A stretch of DNA of 64,000 nt from Pyxidicoccus sp. MSG2 (GTDB taxonomy: Bacteria > Myxococcota > Myxococcia > Myxococcales > Myxococcaceae). The stretch covers positions 11,184,001 to 11,248,000 of the forward strand of contig NZ_JAPNKC010000001.1 of the NCBI RefSeq assembly GCF_026626705.1. Direction: 5' to 3'. A program made the translations under genes and the position numbers. A model generated the notes under the pieces. It saw nothing but the letters and a program-made list of their open reading frames with translations. It had not been told where the DNA came from and did not search any database. The stretch's first letter is position 1. Every line of letters starts with the position of its first letter. This document shows positions 25,264-34,494 of the stretch, piece after piece.

Positions 25264-27026
25264 CCGCGAGCAACAAGGTGCTCCAGCAGCTCGCCGCGCT
25301 CCTCCTGGAGCGTGCGGGCCTCAAGATTACGCCGGATGGCTTCCACAGCCTCCGCCTGGCGCTGTCCACGCGCATGCCCGTGGTGGGCGTGGAGGAGCCG
25401 GAGAAGTACCTCGCTCAGCTGTCGGGCCCGGGCGGCGAGGAGGAGCTGCGCTCGTTCCTCCCCCTGGTGACAGTGGGGCACACGGAGTTCTTCCGCGACG
25501 CGAAGCAGTTCCGCGCCCTGGAGAAGAGCGTGCTGCCGGAGCTGGTGACGCGTGCGCGGCGGGAGATGCGCAAGGTGTCCGTCTGGTCCGCCGGCTGCGC
25601 GACGGGAGAGGAGCCCTACAGCGTGGCCATGGTGCTGGCCGAGCTGGGCGCGCTCTCCCTGGAGGTGGACCTGCTGGCCACCGACCTGAACCTGGCCGCG
25701 GTGGAGGCCGCGCGGCAGGGGCGCTTCACCTCGCGCCGCTGCATCAGCATCGGGCCGGAGCGGCTCAAGCGCTTCTTCCGTCCCGTGGACGAGGGCTACG
25801 AGGCGCTGTCCACCCTGCGCGACTACATCCGCTTCGACGGGCAGAACCTGGCGGTCCCCGTGTTCGACAAGGTGGGGCTGTCCTCGCTGGACCTCATCCT
25901 CTGCCGCAACGTCATCATCTACTTCGACCTGCCCACCATCCGCGGGTTGATGGACCGCTTCCTCAGCGCGCTGCGGCCGGGTGGGCTGCTGTTCCTGGGC
26001 TACTCGGAGAGCCTCTTCAAGGTCTATGACCGCTTCGAGATGATCGAAGTGGACGGCGCCTTCGTGTACCGGCGCCCGCTGGCCGACAAGGCCATCCGCC
26101 CGCCGCCGCTGCGCATCACCCCGTACCCCGGCGAGCCGGAAGTGGCCGAGCGCAAGCAGACGCCCGAGTCCTTCGCGGCGGACCTGCGCAAGCGCATCCA
26201 GGTGGAGTCCGCGTCCGGAGCCCTGACGCGGGGCACGCCGCCATCCCCGCAGGGGCCGGCAGCGCCTGCCGCTCCCAGGGCGGTGAAGGGGCACGTGCAC
26301 CTTCCGGCCCCCGTGACTCCTGCCACGCCGCCGCCCGTGGGGCCGCGCGCCGGAGGCTCCGGAGACCTGGCGCGCCCGCGCATCACCCAGGAGCTTCCGG
26401 CGGTGTCCGCTCCGGAGGTCGCGCGCCCGCGCATCACCCAGGAGATTCCCACGGTGACGCCCACGCGCAGCGCCACCGGCGAGGTGCCGGCATGGCCCAA
26501 GCTGCTGCCGCCCGCGGAGCGCCTGGCCATGGCCGTGCGGAAGATGGCGCAGGGGGACTTCCCCGCCGCCATCGCCGGCGTCGAGCGCCTGCTGGTGGAC
26601 GAGCCGAGCGACCTGGATGCCATCCTCACGCTGGGCAACCTCTACTCGCTGACGGGCCGCATCCCCGAGGCGCGCGACACCGTCGCGCAGGCGATTCAGC
26701 GCGAGCCGCTGTGCGTGGAGGCGCGCGTGTTCGGCGGGGTGGCGGCGCTGCAGGCCGGGAAGCTGGACGAGGCGCGCTCGGAGTTGAGCAAGGCGCTGTT
26801 CCTGGAGCCCACGCTGGCCATCGGCCACTACCTGCTGGCGCAGGTGTACGAGCGCTCCCAGGAGCCGGAGTCGGCACGGCGCAGCTATCGCAACGCCATT
26901 GCCCAGCTGCGCTTCCCGCAGCGGCCCCTGGCCGGGCACTACCCGGAGATGCCGGACTCGGCGGACGCCATCTCCCGCGCGGCGCGCTATGCGCTCGCCG
27001 CGCTGGAGGAGCAGCCCCTGCGCTGA
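25257..27026 (+). CDS. frzF: FrzF, CheR-like methyltransferase with TPR domain
   Basis: SAM-dependent methyltransferase that methylates FrzCD. 589 residues from the GTG at 25257, whose codon overlaps the frzG end; a GTG at 25245 is the alternative. The CheR domain fills about residues 1-280, with the SAM-binding SAGCATGEEPYSVAMVLAEL segment and the catalytic-domain LCRNVIIYFD motif. A Pro-rich linker contains two copies of ARPRITQE. The last approximately 180 residues form TPR-type helices. In M. xanthus the TPR region controls which receptor sites are methylated. Last gene of the frz operon. Confidence 0.95.
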   Translation: MLTASNKVLQQLAALLLERAGLKITPDGFHSLRLALSTRMPVVGVEEPEKYLAQLSGPGGEEELRSFLPLVTVGHTEFFRDAKQFRALEKSVLPELVTRARREMRKVSVWSAGCATGEEPYSVAMVLAELGALSLEVDLLATDLNLAAVEAARQGRFTSRRCISIGPERLKRFFRPVDEGYEALSTLRDYIRFDGQNLAVPVFDKVGLSSLDLILCRNVIIYFDLPTIRGLMDRFLSALRPGGLLFLGYSESLFKVYDRFEMIEVDGAFVYRRPLADKAIRPPPLRITPYPGEPEVAERKQTPESFAADLRKRIQVESASGALTRGTPPSPQGPAAPAAPRAVKGHVHLPAPVTPATPPPVGPRAGGSGDLARPRITQELPAVSAPEVARPRITQEIPTVTPTRSATGEVPAWPKLLPPAERLAMAVRKMAQGDFPAAIAGVERLLVDEPSDLDAILTLGNLYSLTGRIPEARDTVAQAIQREPLCVEARVFGGVAALQAGKLDEARSELSKALFLEPTLAIGHYLLAQVYERSQEPESARRSYRNAIAQLRFPQRPLAGHYPEMPDSADAISRAARYALAALEEQPLR

Positions 27027-27065
27027 AAGCAGCGCCGGGGCCGCCGGGTTCCGAGCCCGGGCCTG

Positions 27066-27386
27066 CTAGGTCAGGTTCGTCTTCACCTGGTCCAGCGTCT
27101 TCTTCGGATCCAGCACGGAGGCGAACTTGTCCTGCAGGTAGGACTTGGCCTTGCCGCGCAGGAGCATGCCGGGGTCGGTGCCCTCACCCTCGACCAGGCT
27201 GTCGGTGATTTTGAAGGACGCATCCATCTGGATGCCCATCACCTTGCCGGCGATCTTCGCGCCGTCGCCCGCCCAGTCCGCCTTCACTCCGTACTTGCTG
27301 CTCCAGTACTTCAGCAACTGCTCGACGCGCTGCTTCACCTCCTCCTTCGGGAGGGAGTGGGGGATATCGAACTTCATCATGCCCAT
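27066..27386 (-). CDS. PHA-granule-region family protein
   Basis: 106 residues matching the small polyhydroxyalkanoic-acid-system family: an opening MKFDIPHSLPKEEVKQRVEQLL, a central KIAGKVMGIQMDASFKI strand pair, and a Lys-rich C-terminal helix. The family name comes from its position near PHA genes elsewhere; no enzyme activity is known. It lies convergent to frzF and is followed on its strand by the photolyase gene further down. Confidence 0.75.
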   Translation of the reverse strand: MGMMKFDIPHSLPKEEVKQRVEQLLKYWSSKYGVKADWAGDGAKIAGKVMGIQMDASFKITDSLVEGEGTDPGMLLRGKAKSYLQDKFASVLDPKKTLDQVKTNLT

Positions 27387-27490
27387 GGCCCGGCTCCTGA
27401 TGTCGGTGACCCGTCCTTGCGTTTAGTGGCGCGCGGGCGGGAAGGGAACCGTCGTCTCACTTTTGATGGCGCGGATGTCAACAGGCTTGC

Positions 27491-28954
27491 TCACCGGCCG
27501 GTCACGCGCCGGGAGCGCTTGAGCTTCACCGGCGGGTCCCCGGGGCGTCCCCAGCGGGCCAGGTACGGCGCCAGATCGTACTTCTCCGCGGTGCGCTGCG
27601 AGCTCATGGGCCGCACCTTCCCCAGCACCTTCCGCTCCTGGAAGGGCCTGTCGTGCAGCCCCAGCACCCACATGAAGTTGGCCACGCTGGCGGGGTCCCT
27701 CCCGTCCACCGCGTACTTGTCGTTGAGCAGGGCGATGCGCTGGAGGCCCTCGTCGGGGGTGGCGCTCCACTCCAGCAGCTTCTTCCCCCAGAGCATGCGC
27801 AGGTAGTTGTGGATGCGGCCGCGCTCCAGCAGCTCCCGCTGGGCCGCGTTCCACAGGCCGTCCCCGGTGCTGGCCGTCTCCAGCTGCTCCAGCGTGTAGA
27901 GGTGTTCGCGCGCGTCTTTCTGGTGCGAGGCCAGCGTCTCGCGCGCCCACGCGGGCAATGACTCCAGGGAGAGCTGCCGGGGGCCGGGCGTGTGGAAGCA
28001 GAAGTTGAAGCCGAGCTCGCGCCGCACCAGCAGCTCTTCCAGGAAGGCGCGAACGGCGGGGTGGTCCGTGCCGCGCGAGCGGATGACGGCGCGCGCCGCT
28101 TCGCCCGCGAAGAGATTGCCCCAGTGGAAGAAGGGGGACAGGCCGGACTGGTGCGCGCGGCCCGGGTCGTTGCGCTCGGTGTCGTAGCCATCCATGCGCT
28201 GGAGGAAGGCGTTGAGCGACGCGAGCCCCGCCTTGCGCCCGCCGCGCTCGGAGATGGGGGCCACCGTGTGGTCGATGTCGAAGGCGGCCAGCGCCTTGCG
28301 GGCCTCGCGCGCGTCCGCGGTGTCGAAGCCCGGCTCCAGCTTGCGCCCCGCGGCCACGGCCTTGACGGCGCGGGCGGGCAGGGTGCGGCCCAGGTACTCC
28401 GGCCACAGCTTCTGCAGCTTGGGCCGCAGGGTGTACGCGCCGGCCTGCACCGTGGCGATGCGCTGCATGGGCACCACGCACGACGCGTCCACCGCGAACA
28501 GCGGCACGTCCAGTGCCTTCGCCGCGCCGCGCAGGTGGCCGGGGATGATGAACGTGGGGAACAGGTCCGACACGACGGCGGCGGCACGGCCGCCCAGCTC
28601 CGCCATCCGGGGACGGTGCTCCCGCTTGTGGCGCGGCAGCTCCAGCCAGTACGGCAGGCCGCGCGAGGCACAGCCCGTCGCCATGTCGACCATGCCTTCG
28701 AGCGCCCAGGCGTGGAGCCGGTCCGCGGCGTAGGGATGGTCCGGGCGGAGGGCCTGATACACGACCACGGGCAGGCCCAGGTGGTTGCCCAGGGCGATGG
28801 CCACGTCGAGCGCGTGGTTCTCCTCCGCCCGGTGGTTCACCATGCACCAGTAGAGGACGAAGTCCCGCGAGTCGGTGGGGAAGGGCACGTCCTTCACGAC
28901 CACGACGCGCGCGGAGTCCACGCCAAGCTCGGACCACGAAAACCCGGTGGGCAT
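27491..28954 (-). CDS. phr: Class II CPD photolyase
   Basis: Repairs UV-induced cyclobutane pyrimidine dimers in DNA using FAD and blue light. 487 residues, the usual class II length. The N-terminal alpha/beta domain has VLYWCMVNHRAEENHAL, typical of class II enzymes. The C-terminal FAD domain has SGLSPFFHWGN, RRELGFNFC and the diagnostic IHNYLRMLWGKKLLEW segment near residue 385. GGGAG precedes the start at 28954. The upstream region contains an AT-rich inverted repeat, so light or stress control is plausible but not shown. Confidence 0.93.
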   Translation of the reverse strand: MPTGFSWSELGVDSARVVVVKDVPFPTDSRDFVLYWCMVNHRAEENHALDVAIALGNHLGLPVVVYQALRPDHPYAADRLHAWALEGMVDMATGCASRGLPYWLELPRHKREHRPRMAELGGRAAAVVSDLFPTFIIPGHLRGAAKALDVPLFAVDASCVVPMQRIATVQAGAYTLRPKLQKLWPEYLGRTLPARAVKAVAAGRKLEPGFDTADAREARKALAAFDIDHTVAPISERGGRKAGLASLNAFLQRMDGYDTERNDPGRAHQSGLSPFFHWGNLFAGEAARAVIRSRGTDHPAVRAFLEELLVRRELGFNFCFHTPGPRQLSLESLPAWARETLASHQKDAREHLYTLEQLETASTGDGLWNAAQRELLERGRIHNYLRMLWGKKLLEWSATPDEGLQRIALLNDKYAVDGRDPASVANFMWVLGLHDRPFQERKVLGKVRPMSSQRTAEKYDLAPYLARWGRPGDPPVKLKRSRRVTGR

Positions 28955-28992
28955 GTGTCTCCCGATGCGCGGACGGCGTCCGCGTCGCAGGG

Positions 28993-29020
28993 AAAAAATA
29001 CATGTGTTCCAGTTACATAT
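28993..29020 (-). promoter_or_regulatory. AT-rich inverted repeat in the photolyase upstream region
   Basis: The 307 bases between the photolyase start (28954) and the gene at 29262 hold no convincing ORF. This segment stands out: ATGT at 29002-29005 and ACAT at 29015-29018, an overlapping ACATGT, and on the minus strand a GGAAC element followed by an A/T run. It could be an operator or an ECF-type promoter for the photolyase gene. Evidence is pattern only. Confidence 0.3.
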
Positions 29021-29261
29021 TTCGGGGAAGTGCGTCGGTGGAGGTATGGCGCATGCCCGGTGCGCCGCGAGTCGCCGGCCACCAGAAGGCCGCCGGATGC
29101 GCGGAAGTGTCTCCGCGTGTGCACAGACACGTGACGCCTGATGCAGGACCCGGGTGGGAACGGGGGCCTGTGGACCGGAAGTGGACGGAAGTGCCCAAAA
29201 ACCGGCGCTTCAGGGCCGGTTGTGGTCTTCTGCGCGGCCGGCTGACCCAAGGAGTCGTTGC

Positions 29262-30656
29262 GTGCCACATCCGAGATTCTGGAGCTGCCTGTCCGTCGCC
29301 GCCCTCACCCTGGCGCTCGCCGCGCCGGTGACCGCCGGTGCGCAGGCGTCCTCTTCCTACCCGTCCACGCCGCCCCCGTCCTCCGCGCAGCCGGGGTACG
29401 CGCAGCCGCAGCAGCCGGCCTACCCCCAGGAGCCCGCCACCCCGCCGGCCCCCGCGCCCGCGTCGCCTCCGCAGGACTCGACGCAGACGCAGCCCGCGCC
29501 GGCCTATCCGCCCCCGCAGCAGGCGTACCCGCCCCCGCAGAACACCGCGCCGCCGCAGCAGCAGCCCGCGGACCCGGCGTATCCGCCATCGCAGAACACG
29601 TATCCGGCGCCGCAGCAGCCCACGTACGCGCCGCCCACCACCGCGCAGCCGGACCCGGCGCAGCAGCCCTCTGCCACGGATGCGCCCCGGGTGCCTCCGG
29701 AGCCGGGCTCGCTCGTCACGCAGCCGCAGGCGCCGCTGACGCCGGACGAGCAGACGGACCCGTCGAAGCCCTCCGCGGTGCCGTCGTCGGCCACCGCGTC
29801 CACCTTGCCGCCGCCCGAGGATACCGGGGTGATGCTGGACGGCCGGCCCCGCCAGGGCCCGTTCCTGTCCGGCCCCGGCAGCCTCACCTTCATGTTGCAC
29901 CACACGACGCTCGGCGCGCTGGGCGGCTTCTTCACGCAGGCCTTCGCCAACGACTTCAACTTCAACCAGAGCTCGCGCGAGGCGATGCTGGCCGGCACGC
30001 TCATCGGTGCGGGCCTGGGCTTCGGCGCGTCCGCGTGGTGGCAGTTCAACAACTGGGTGGACAAGCCCATGGCCCACTTCGGCATCGCCAACTCGGTGGT
30101 GGGCGGCATGTTCATGGCCGGCTTCATGGACCTGTTCACCCAGGACGCGGGCGTGCTGACCTGGTCCGCCTTCCTCGGCGCGGAACTGGGCGCGTGGCTC
30201 ACGGCAGGGCTCGGCGGTGGGCAGCTGCCGCTCAACGACGGCCTGCTGATTGCGTCCGGCGCGGGCTGGGGCCTGGCGTACGCCGCGCTGCTCCTGGCCA
30301 CCATCCACTTCTCCGGCACGGATGTGTCCAGCAAGACGTGGCGCGACACGCTGCTCCTGGCCCCGGGCATCGGCGCGGGCGCGCTGGCGCTGGCCACCAT
30401 GCGCTACAACCCCACGTCCTCACAGATCCTCCGCGCGGACATGTTCGGCGCGGGAGTGGGCGCGGCGGTGCTGCTCATCTCCGGCCTGGTGCTGGGCGGC
30501 TTCGACCAGTCCACCCCCTACGTGCTGTCCTTCCTCGGCTCGGCGGGCGCCATCACCACGGTGAGCCTCCTGTGGGAGGAGAGCGTGGACCGCTCGTCGC
30601 TGAAGATGGTCGGTCGCCCCTCGAAGGCGCGGCCGTACAAGAACGTCTGGTGGTAG
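29262..30656 (+). CDS. Secreted-signal, Pro/Gln-rich polytopic membrane protein
   Basis: 464 residues from a GTG at 29262 with AAGGAG 7-8 bases upstream; the frame extends to 29154 but reads poorly. A signal peptide (SVAALTLALAAPVTAGAQA) is followed by a Pro/Gln/Tyr-rich tract of about 120 residues with many YPPPQ and PAYP units. Residues about 210-440 contain seven or eight hydrophobic segments rich in Gly and Ala, and the end is basic. The combination of an exported disordered Pro/Gln arm with a polytopic membrane domain suggests an inner-membrane protein reaching into the periplasm. I do not recognise the family. Confidence 0.75.
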   Translation: MPHPRFWSCLSVAALTLALAAPVTAGAQASSSYPSTPPPSSAQPGYAQPQQPAYPQEPATPPAPAPASPPQDSTQTQPAPAYPPPQQAYPPPQNTAPPQQQPADPAYPPSQNTYPAPQQPTYAPPTTAQPDPAQQPSATDAPRVPPEPGSLVTQPQAPLTPDEQTDPSKPSAVPSSATASTLPPPEDTGVMLDGRPRQGPFLSGPGSLTFMLHHTTLGALGGFFTQAFANDFNFNQSSREAMLAGTLIGAGLGFGASAWWQFNNWVDKPMAHFGIANSVVGGMFMAGFMDLFTQDAGVLTWSAFLGAELGAWLTAGLGGGQLPLNDGLLIASGAGWGLAYAALLLATIHFSGTDVSSKTWRDTLLLAPGIGAGALALATMRYNPTSSQILRADMFGAGVGAAVLLISGLVLGGFDQSTPYVLSFLGSAGAITTVSLLWEESVDRSSLKMVGRPSKARPYKNVWW

Positions 30657-30724
30657 ACGGGCCGTAGGGCAGCCGGGCGGGCGCCATGGCACGGCGGGGC
30701 AGGAGGCACCACCTTCCCCCCGAC

Positions 30725-31870
30725 ATGGCGCGCGTTCATCCCTTCACGGCCCTCATGGCCTCGCTGGAGCAGCGGCTGGAGCCCAGCGACTACGTGCCGC
30801 GAAGCAACGCGGCGCCCCAGCCTTCCCATGTGCGCTCCCTGCTGGGGGCGGCGAACCCCACGGCGGAGCTGCGCCGCCTGCGCGAGTCGGGCGCCCTGCT
30901 TCGCGATGCGCGGCCGGCGCTGTACCTGGTGGAAATCCACAGCCCCGCGGGCAAGCTGGGGGGCCCACCGGTGCGCTTCCTGCTGTGCGCGCTGAACGCG
31001 GACGCGGGCCTCCCGCTGGAGCACGACCCGTACCGGCCTCGCGCCTGGGAGGCCGAGCCCGCCGTCACCCTCACCGCGGACGACCATGGCGTCCTGCGGG
31101 GGCTGCTGGCGGAGGCCTCGGAGCGCGCGATTACGGTGTGGCAGGGCCAGTTCGACGGCCACCCGATGTCGCTGCGGCGCATCGAGCCCTCGCCGGTGTC
31201 CAAGCGCCTGCAGGCGGTGCTGGACGAGGCTCCCATGCGACCGCTGGCGGCGCTGAACGAGGGTGGCCCCGCGCTGGCGGCGGTGGTGCCCCTGTCGGAC
31301 CCCGGCCTGGAGCTCCAGCCCATCCACCGTGCCCTGAAGGGCGTGGACACTTTCAAGGAGGAGACCTTCCTCACGCTGGTGACGGCGTATGCGCGCGTCT
31401 ACGAGCTGGATGAGCCGCTCGACACGCCGCGAGGACTGTCCGCCGCTCGCGAGCGGCTGGCAACGCTCATCAGTGGACACCACGCGGTGCTGCTGGTGCT
31501 GCCCGGAGGGCGGGGGCGCATCCTCCGGTTCCGTCAGGGCCTGGACCTGGCGCACCTGAAGGGAGCGCCCCGGAATCCGACGTTGCGCAGCCTGGACCTG
31601 GCGCTGCTCAACGCGCTGGTGCTGCGGACGGTGCTGGGCATCAAGGACCCGGAGGCGTCGGGGCATCCCCAGGTGTTTCCGGTGCAGGGGCTGGAGTCAC
31701 TGGTGCGCGGCGTGGAGGAGGGCACCTTCCAGGCGGGCTTCGCCCTCAACCCTCCGCCAGTATGGGAGGTGCGAGCCGTGATGGAAGCACAGGCAACACT
31801 GCCGCCGAGGACACTCCGGGTGGAACCGCTTCCACCCGCGGGCCTTCTGTTCCTGGATCGCGAAGCCTAG
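30725..31870 (+). CDS. DUF1015-like protein
   Basis: 381 residues from the ATG at 30725, chosen because the DUF1015 family opens with a hydrophobic PFxAL motif, here ARVHPFTALMASL. The C-terminal part fits the family: a middle LVVL-type strand, then FQAGFALNPPPVWEVRAVMEAQ and the final PPRTLRVEPLPPAGLLF, which corresponds to the MPPKSTYFYPK segment of typical members. The usual HxY motif is altered. Soluble and cytosolic; function of the family is unknown. The methyltransferase starts 9 bases after its stop. Confidence 0.7.
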   Translation: MARVHPFTALMASLEQRLEPSDYVPRSNAAPQPSHVRSLLGAANPTAELRRLRESGALLRDARPALYLVEIHSPAGKLGGPPVRFLLCALNADAGLPLEHDPYRPRAWEAEPAVTLTADDHGVLRGLLAEASERAITVWQGQFDGHPMSLRRIEPSPVSKRLQAVLDEAPMRPLAALNEGGPALAAVVPLSDPGLELQPIHRALKGVDTFKEETFLTLVTAYARVYELDEPLDTPRGLSAARERLATLISGHHAVLLVLPGGRGRILRFRQGLDLAHLKGAPRNPTLRSLDLALLNALVLRTVLGIKDPEASGHPQVFPVQGLESLVRGVEEGTFQAGFALNPPPVWEVRAVMEAQATLPPRTLRVEPLPPAGLLFLDREA

Positions 31871-31879
31871 CTTTCCAGC

Positions 31880-32674
31880 GTGAGGGTCCTGACACGAACC
31901 CTGCCGGACTGGCCCCGGCGCGTGCGGCTCGAGCTCCAACCGGGGCCCGGGGAGACCCTCGATTCGATTTGCGGCGGTGAGGTGCAGGTGCTCCAGCGCC
32001 GCCTGGGCTACCGCTTCACGTTGGACCCGCTGCTGCTGGCGCACTTCGCGGTGTACGAGGCCGGAGCGCTGCGGGGCCGGCTGATGGACCTGGGGACGGG
32101 CTGCGGAATCATCCCGCTGGTGCTCGCGCGGAGGCTGGGCCGCAAGGACATCATCGCGCTGGAGTTGCAGCCGCGGCTGTTCTCCCTCGCCGAGCGCAAC
32201 GTGTACCTCAACCGCTGCGAGCGCGAGGTGTCGTTGGTTCAGGGGGATTTGCGCCTCGTGGAGGCCCAGTTCCCCCCGTGCGGCTTCGCGCACGTGCTCT
32301 GCAATCCGCCGTACCGCGCCCGCGCGTCGGGGCGCACGAGCCTGTCGATTGAGAAGGCCATTGCCCGGCACGAGCTGGCGTGTGAATTGACAGACGTGGC
32401 GCGCGCGGCGGAGCACCTGCTGATGTCGAGGGGCGCGCTGTGCATGGTGTATCCGGCCTCGCGCTTCAGCGATCTGGTGGACGTGCTGCGAGCGCACCGG
32501 CTGGAGCCGCGCACCGTGCGCTGGGTGCATCCGCGCGGAGACAGGCCCGCGAAGCTGGTGCTCCTCCATGCGGTGAAGGGGGGGAGGGCGGACCTGACGG
32601 TGCTTCCGCCCCTCGTGGTGCACGCGGAGGACGAGCACGCCTTCACGGAAGAAGTGCGGGCGATGATCGTCTGA
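31880..32674 (+). CDS. TrmN6-type SAM-dependent methyltransferase
   Basis: 264 residues with the class I fold of tRNA1(Val) A37-N6 methyltransferases: RRLGYRFTLDPLLLAHF near residue 40, SAM motif I DLGTGCGII at about 70-78, acidic ALELQPRLFSLAERN, and the N6-adenine signature CNPPYRAR near residue 138. The substrate is probably tRNA or another RNA adenine. The GTG start lies 9 bases after the previous stop and in the same frame, without a good ribosome site, so translation is probably coupled. Confidence 0.85.
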   Translation: MRVLTRTLPDWPRRVRLELQPGPGETLDSICGGEVQVLQRRLGYRFTLDPLLLAHFAVYEAGALRGRLMDLGTGCGIIPLVLARRLGRKDIIALELQPRLFSLAERNVYLNRCEREVSLVQGDLRLVEAQFPPCGFAHVLCNPPYRARASGRTSLSIEKAIARHELACELTDVARAAEHLLMSRGALCMVYPASRFSDLVDVLRAHRLEPRTVRWVHPRGDRPAKLVLLHAVKGGRADLTVLPPLVVHAEDEHAFTEEVRAMIV

Positions 32675-32766
32675 GGTGTATCCGCCGCCGGAAGCGCCAC
32701 GCTGCTGGTGTTGACCTTCATGACCTCGGTCGGCAGCGGAGTCATTTCCTATCGCTCGTCGAGTCC

Positions 32767-33105
32767 ATGCCGGATTCGAATCGCGCCTACCGCGTGCGTC
32801 TGCTGTCGGCCATCTCAGCGGCCACCGAGAATCCAGAGGTTCGCGAGCGGGCCGAGTTCGAGCTGGACAATCAGAAACAGGAGCAACGTGCCGACCGTCT
32901 TGCCAGGAGGACGCAGGGGCCTGAATGGAAGGTGGATGTCTTCTACTGCGAGCAGCCCGAGCCAGGCGGCCCGGAAGCCTCCGTCGCGACTCAGGTGGCC
33001 AGGACGCTTCGCCAGGCACCTTCCTGCTCGATCGAAGGTCAATCCGGTTGCATTCGGGGAAAGTCCAGGAACTGCGGCATCATCTCGCCCCAGAGGCCCG
33101 ACACC
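32767..33105 (+). pseudogene. Possible gene remnant fused in frame to the next gene's leader
   Basis: Bases 32675-33105 lie between two good genes. From an ATG at 32767 a 113-codon frame reads like real protein (AYRVRLLSAISAATE, ERAEFELDNQKQEQRADRLA, EWKVDVFYCEQPEPGGPEAS) and runs without a stop straight into the signal peptide of the gene at 33106. Third-position G+C is lower than in the neighbours. I read it as the remnant of an older gene; an uncharacterised N-terminal extension of the next gene is the alternative. Confidence 0.35.
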
Positions 33106-34455
33106 ATGATGCGACCCGCGCTGCTCCTGCTGCTCGCCACCGTCCCCGTGGGCGACACGAACCTCCGCGTCCAGGAGGGACTGCCCGCGGGCTTCCAGGT
33201 GGACGGAAACCTGGGTGAGTGGACGCAACCGCCTTCGCTGACCCTGGGCGAAGCGCCCCCCGACGCACGGTCCGCCACGGTCTGGCTCGCCGTGGATTCC
33301 GGGGGGCTCGCCATCGCGGGCGAGCTTCGCGACGACCCGGCCCGACTCGCCGGAGAGCAGGTCGAGGTGTCGTTCTCGTTGCCTCCGCCGGAGCTGCCGC
33401 CGCTGGCCTTCGTCGACCAGTTCCAGGAGCACCTCGTCCCAACGGAAGGCGACTGCCCACCAAAGCCCCCGAAGAGGACCGCGGCCTGCCAGGCCTGGTG
33501 GAAGCAACAGTCCGAGCGGCGCCAGCAACTCCAGGACGCGCTGGTTGCAAGGTACGTCGTGCGGTCCGGCGGCGTGGTGCGCTTCGGGCAGGCGGACCTC
33601 GTGGGCTCCGCGCGCTTCGTGCCCATGCCGGGGGGCCTCCGCTTCGAGGCGCTCATCCCCGCGACGGCCTTCCCCCGCACGGCCGAGGCGCCCCTGGCAC
33701 ACCTGGGCTTCCGCGTGAGTGTGGTGGACGGCGGCGCTGGCGGCAGCCCCCGGCCACCGCTGGCCTTGTCCACCGGCCTCCAGGCCGTGAGCCTGTCGAA
33801 GCCGCTGCGCTACGGCCGGTGGCCCGAATTGTTGGCGCAGGCGCTGAAGGCGCAGCCGGGTGCTTCGTATCAGCCCGGGCCGGGCGCGGACTGGCTCGAG
33901 GTCTGGGTGAATCCGGCACAGGCCTACCAGTATTCTCCCAAGGCCCCGAGCCCCGCCGTGGTTCGCGTGGACCTGTCCGACGTGAAGCCCGTGGCCGAGG
34001 CGGGAGACCTCGAGCTCGTCTCCGTGCCAGCGGAGGTGAACCGCCGGGGTGGGGTGGACCGCTGGCTGGTGTCCCGTCGGGGACAGTCCATCCTGGACAC
34101 GCGCAACATCGGCAACGACGCCCTCCGCGCGGCCCCGCGCGCCTCGGGAGTCCAGCTCCTCCAGGTGTACCAGGGCCTCTCGAACCCCATGGGCACTGGC
34201 ACGTGCGGGGAGTGCCCGCTGGTGTCCTTCCAGCACTTCACGATGGACGCGCAGGGACGCTTCTCCAGCCCCACGCGCCTGCAGGGCACCGGCGGCCTGT
34301 CCACGCGCCCCGTGGCGTGGACCGCCAGCGAGGACCTGACGCGCATCGAGGCCTTCGAGGTCTACCCCGCGCCGCGCGGGAAGCAGCTCGCAGTCCAGCA
34401 CACCCTCGACCCGAAGACGGGCGCCTACACAACTTCATCCCACACCTCGCGATAA
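33106..34455 (+). CDS. Secreted beta-rich hypothetical protein
   Basis: 449 residues from the ATG at 33106 (AGAGG about 9 bases upstream). A short hydrophobic N-terminus (RPALLLLLATVPVG) looks like a signal peptide. The part starting FQVDGNLGEWTQPPSLTLGE has the DG-x-L-x-EW pattern of CBM9/DOMON-like carbohydrate- or haem-binding domains. The rest is strand-rich with a CGEC pair at about residue 365. Function unknown. It ends 39 bases before the chitinase-like gene and may be in one operon with it. Confidence 0.75.
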   Translation: MMRPALLLLLATVPVGDTNLRVQEGLPAGFQVDGNLGEWTQPPSLTLGEAPPDARSATVWLAVDSGGLAIAGELRDDPARLAGEQVEVSFSLPPPELPPLAFVDQFQEHLVPTEGDCPPKPPKRTAACQAWWKQQSERRQQLQDALVARYVVRSGGVVRFGQADLVGSARFVPMPGGLRFEALIPATAFPRTAEAPLAHLGFRVSVVDGGAGGSPRPPLALSTGLQAVSLSKPLRYGRWPELLAQALKAQPGASYQPGPGADWLEVWVNPAQAYQYSPKAPSPAVVRVDLSDVKPVAEAGDLELVSVPAEVNRRGGVDRWLVSRRGQSILDTRNIGNDALRAAPRASGVQLLQVYQGLSNPMGTGTCGECPLVSFQHFTMDAQGRFSSPTRLQGTGGLSTRPVAWTASEDLTRIEAFEVYPAPRGKQLAVQHTLDPKTGAYTTSSHTSR

Positions 34456-34494
34456 TCCCAGGAAACCGCAATTGCGTTGCGTGAGGGACTGCCC

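Noticed and set aside
27027..27065. GC hairpin after frzF as terminator
   Set aside because: Only an imperfect pairing without a T-run; too weak to annotate in such GC-rich DNA.
28955..29261. 5' extension of the Pro/Gln-rich protein to 29154
   Set aside because: The additional residues are not protein-like and the GTG at 29262 has an excellent ribosome site followed directly by a signal peptide.
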